A DNA stretch of 20,256 nucleotides, from positions 1 to 20,256 of the forward strand of contig QPFY01000074.1 of assembly GCA_003665825.1 (NCBI GenBank), read 5' to 3'. Shown one piece after another: positions 20,178 to 20,256 of the stretch (position 1 is its first letter; the number at the start of each line of letters is the position of its first letter). This DNA comes from Microbotryum silenes-acaulis (lineage: Eukaryota > Basidiomycota > Microbotryomycetes > Microbotryales > Microbotryaceae). The translations under genes and the position numbers were made by a program. A model generated the notes under the pieces. The model did no database searches. It was not told the DNA's origin and saw nothing but the letters and a program-made list of their open reading frames with translations.

Positions 20178-20256
20178 TATTCGATCAACTCTACTACGTC
20201 AGCGATGTAGTTATAGCCAAGAGTGATCAATATCATTTCAACATACCTATTCATCA
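20178..20256 (-). repeat. 5' LTR of element D, partial (last 79 bases)
   Basis: Covers the terminal copy of the 70-bp module and the start of the next one. The last bases (CCTATTCATCA) lack the G expected in CCTATTCGATCA, which may be a one-base loss at the sequence end. Confidence 0.9.

Larger units (their letters stand above)
15288..20256 (-). mobile_element. Element D: copia retrotransposon, minus strand, 5' LTR truncated by the window edge
   Basis: Third insertion into element A, in the integrase region and in the same orientation as C. It contains a complete 3' LTR (15615-15288), G8 polypurine tract, Gag-Pol (20085 to 15579), PBS (20177-20156) and the last 79 bases of the 5' LTR (20178-20256). 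Both LTRs carry the same private substitution (ATTGATCAC in place of ATTCATCAC in the module spacer), as expected when both are copied from one template. The middle (about 16140-19280) matches B without visible indels. Confidence 0.95.

Overview
The window is a nest of Ty1/copia-type (Pseudoviridae-like) LTR retrotransposons in a GC-rich eukaryotic genome. A fungus, possibly a GC-rich basidiomycete yeast, is the likeliest source. That guess rests on base composition, pyrimidine-rich flanking DNA and element style, not on a host gene. No tRNA, rRNA, CRISPR array or clearly recognisable host gene is visible.

Layout from left to right. (1) 1-1323, minus strand: the 5' part of an old, frameshifted copia element of a related but distinct family ('family 2'), with Gag, primer-binding site (PBS) and an LTR that carries three 69-bp repeats. 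(2) 1324-2439: flanking DNA with an interrupted, coiled-coil-containing, Gag-like or unknown ORF. (3) From 2440: element A (plus strand, main family), which has been split three times by members of its own family. Its pieces are 2440-3628, 8854-9277 and 14497-15287. (4) Element B (plus, 3629-8853) sits in A's gag, with target-site duplication (TSD) CATCA. (5) Element C (minus, 9278-14496) sits in A's protease/integrase region, TSD TTCGT. (6) Element D (minus, 15288 to the window end) sits in A's integrase, left TSD copy CTTGC; its 5' LTR runs off the right edge.

Each complete element is about 5.2 kb with LTRs of about 329 bp. It encodes one Gag-Pol reading frame of about 1,500 codons: coiled-coil/Pro-Ala Gag N-terminus, capsid-like region, two CCHC zinc knuckles, DSG aspartic protease, HHCC + DDE integrase, acidic Ser/Pro linker, YVDD reverse transcriptase and RNase H. 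There is no stop between gag and pol. There is also no stop before the polypurine tract, so translation ends inside the 3' LTR. B, C and D are nearly identical in pol, and the two LTRs of B differ at one base, which indicates a recent burst. Every copy nevertheless has one-base indels, largely clustered in certain stretches, so some may be assembly errors.

The most notable points are: an LTR that ends TG...TA rather than TG...CA; a PBS that matches the anticodon arm of an isoleucine tRNA (half-tRNA priming) in two forms that differ at the wobble base; U3 repeats of exactly 13 codons that extend the pol frame in a way that depends on polypurine-tract length; 69-70 bp tandem repeats at the LTR end that mimic the LTR/PBS junction; and a 5.2-kb inverted repeat (B/C) around a 424-bp spacer.
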